The translations under genes and the position numbers were made by a program. Positions 26,689 to 27,172 of a stretch of DNA of 27,172 nucleotides are shown in pieces (position 1 is the first letter of the stretch; each line of letters opens with the position of its first letter). The DNA comes from a virus. Below the pieces are notes generated by a model that saw nothing but the letters and a program-made list of their open reading frames with translations, searched no databases and had not been told where the DNA came from. Location: positions 1 through 27,172 of IMG/VR virus record IMGVR_UViG_3300050821_003048; one strand, 5' to 3'.

Positions 26689-27172
26689 ACCAAAGAACGC
26701 CACTACCCTGCCCTGGAATTGCAGAGTCACCAAGACGACAATCGCGGCAATGGCAGCATGAGTGCCGCATACTATGCCGTGGAGGTCCGCAACAATTCCG
26801 ATATGCCGAAGGTGGTTGCCGAGAATAACTCTCCAATCCCCTTCGTGATCGATAATTACTGGCGGCAAATCCCGATCGGGCCGAGCGCGTCAGCATGGGG
26901 AGCAAACATCCCTATGCGGTCCTGGGATAGAGATGCTGCCGAGCATGGACTGGTTTCCTACGTCGCGGCGGAAGCGCATCGCTGGGCTTTTCTGGCAATG
27001 CTGGAAGCTCATTACATAGGCGGCGCGCTCTGCATCGAGACGCGGCTTGTCCAAGTCAAGTTCGAAAAGAACTACTCGATGAAGGAGGTTGGAGTTTCGG
27101 AGCCACAAACGTTCGGATGGGGACCGAAGGCCGAGAACCTCAAGCCCCGCGCTCATACGGAAAAAGCTAGCT
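26686..27172 (+). CDS. Hypothetical protein, 3' truncated at the window edge
   Basis: ATG 26686 with GAGGGA six bases upstream starts a frame that runs to the right edge (162 codons, no stop). The product begins MTKERHYPALELQSHQDDNR and continues with strand and helix patterns: AAYYAVEVRNNSDMPKVVAE, FVIDNYWRQIPIGPSASAWG, SYVAAEAHRWAFLAMLEAHY, then KPRAHTEKAS at the edge. No family is recognised. Its leader and its last codons match those of the unrelated gene at 14193-14705. A sigma70-like promoter lies about 60 bases upstream. Confidence 0.75.
   Translation, partial: MTKERHYPALELQSHQDDNRGNGSMSAAYYAVEVRNNSDMPKVVAENNSPIPFVIDNYWRQIPIGPSASAWGANIPMRSWDRDAAEHGLVSYVAAEAHRWAFLAMLEAHYIGGALCIETRLVQVKFEKNYSMKEVGVSEPQTFGWGPKAENLKPRAHTEKAS
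27146..27162 (+). repeat. C-terminal codon repeat, copy 2 (with 14680-14696)
   Basis: Identical over 17 bases to 14680-14696 and read in the same frame (Arg-Ala-His-Thr-Glu). Confidence 0.85.

Noticed and set aside
1-27172. CRISPR array, tRNA genes, integrase or transposase
   Set aside because: No regularly spaced repeats, no cloverleaf or TPsiC-like signature noticed, and no recombinase motifs seen; nothing shows lysogeny directly.
1-27172. Frequent GTAC/CGTAC tetramers across the window
   Set aside because: A partial hand count gives roughly 1.6 times expectation, which is too weak without a full count; it also lowers the weight of CGTACA as an operator.

Overview
The window looks like about 27 kb of a tailed phage genome (podovirus-like) or a prophage-derived contig. 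The likely host is an alphaproteobacterium of the Rhizobiales. Evidence for a phage is the combination of a P22-like head and neck set (portal, gp4-like, gp10-like, ejection protein), an HK97-type capsid protein, and a phage replication set (family A DNA polymerase, DUF2800 nuclease, DUF2815 ssDNA-binding protein, VRR-NUC, two SF2 helicases). The host hint comes from a phage-borne outer-membrane beta-barrel gene (25262-25990) of the Omp25/RopB type, which is typical of Bradyrhizobium and relatives. Terminase, endolysin and tailspike are not in the window. Both ends cut through genes.

Layout. (1) 1-13276, + strand: DNA metabolism. It runs from a truncated RepA-like ATPase through a cluster of very small overlapping genes with a C5 methyltransferase, a zinc-ribbon DEAD helicase, a DUF2800 nuclease, a cupin, MazG, the DUF2815 ssDNA-binding protein, the DNA polymerase, a SNF2-like helicase, an N4/N6 methyltransferase and a GNAT acetyltransferase. 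Several genes were recovered here that have GTG starts or are very short (867-1034, 1024-1179, 1964-2137, 2464-2616, 2888-3094). (2) 13273-20593, mostly - strand: capsid, a PAPS-reductase-like gene, neck genes, a coiled-coil fibre-like protein and an ejection protein. A + strand island (13963-15079: RHH regulator, unknown protein, VRR-NUC) interrupts it. (3) 20728-26295, + strand: portal, a small overlapping gene, a GroES-like co-chaperonin, a secreted-protein cassette, a possible scaffold, small structural and membrane proteins, and the outer-membrane protein, ending at a strong terminator. (4) 26328-27172: an RHH regulator on - and an unknown gene on +, separated by two interlocked promoters.

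How it works together. Replication and modification genes form one long rightward unit with at least two internal sigma70-like promoters (TTGAC-N-N17-hexamer). The structural genes fire divergently from about 20594-20727: capsid and neck leftward, portal and scaffold rightward. A 9-bp element, TGTCATACA, recurs at this divergent region and before two other units, which suggests coordinated control.

Most interesting signals: an apparent ATT start codon on the capsid gene; two unrelated genes with near-identical leaders and the same C-terminal codons; a secreted-protein gene bracketed by a 29-bp direct repeat carrying its start codon; the interlocked promoter switch beside an RHH gene; and a recurrent Pro-Trp-Glu terminal peptide in small replication-region proteins. 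All function calls come from reading the sequence; no database search was run.
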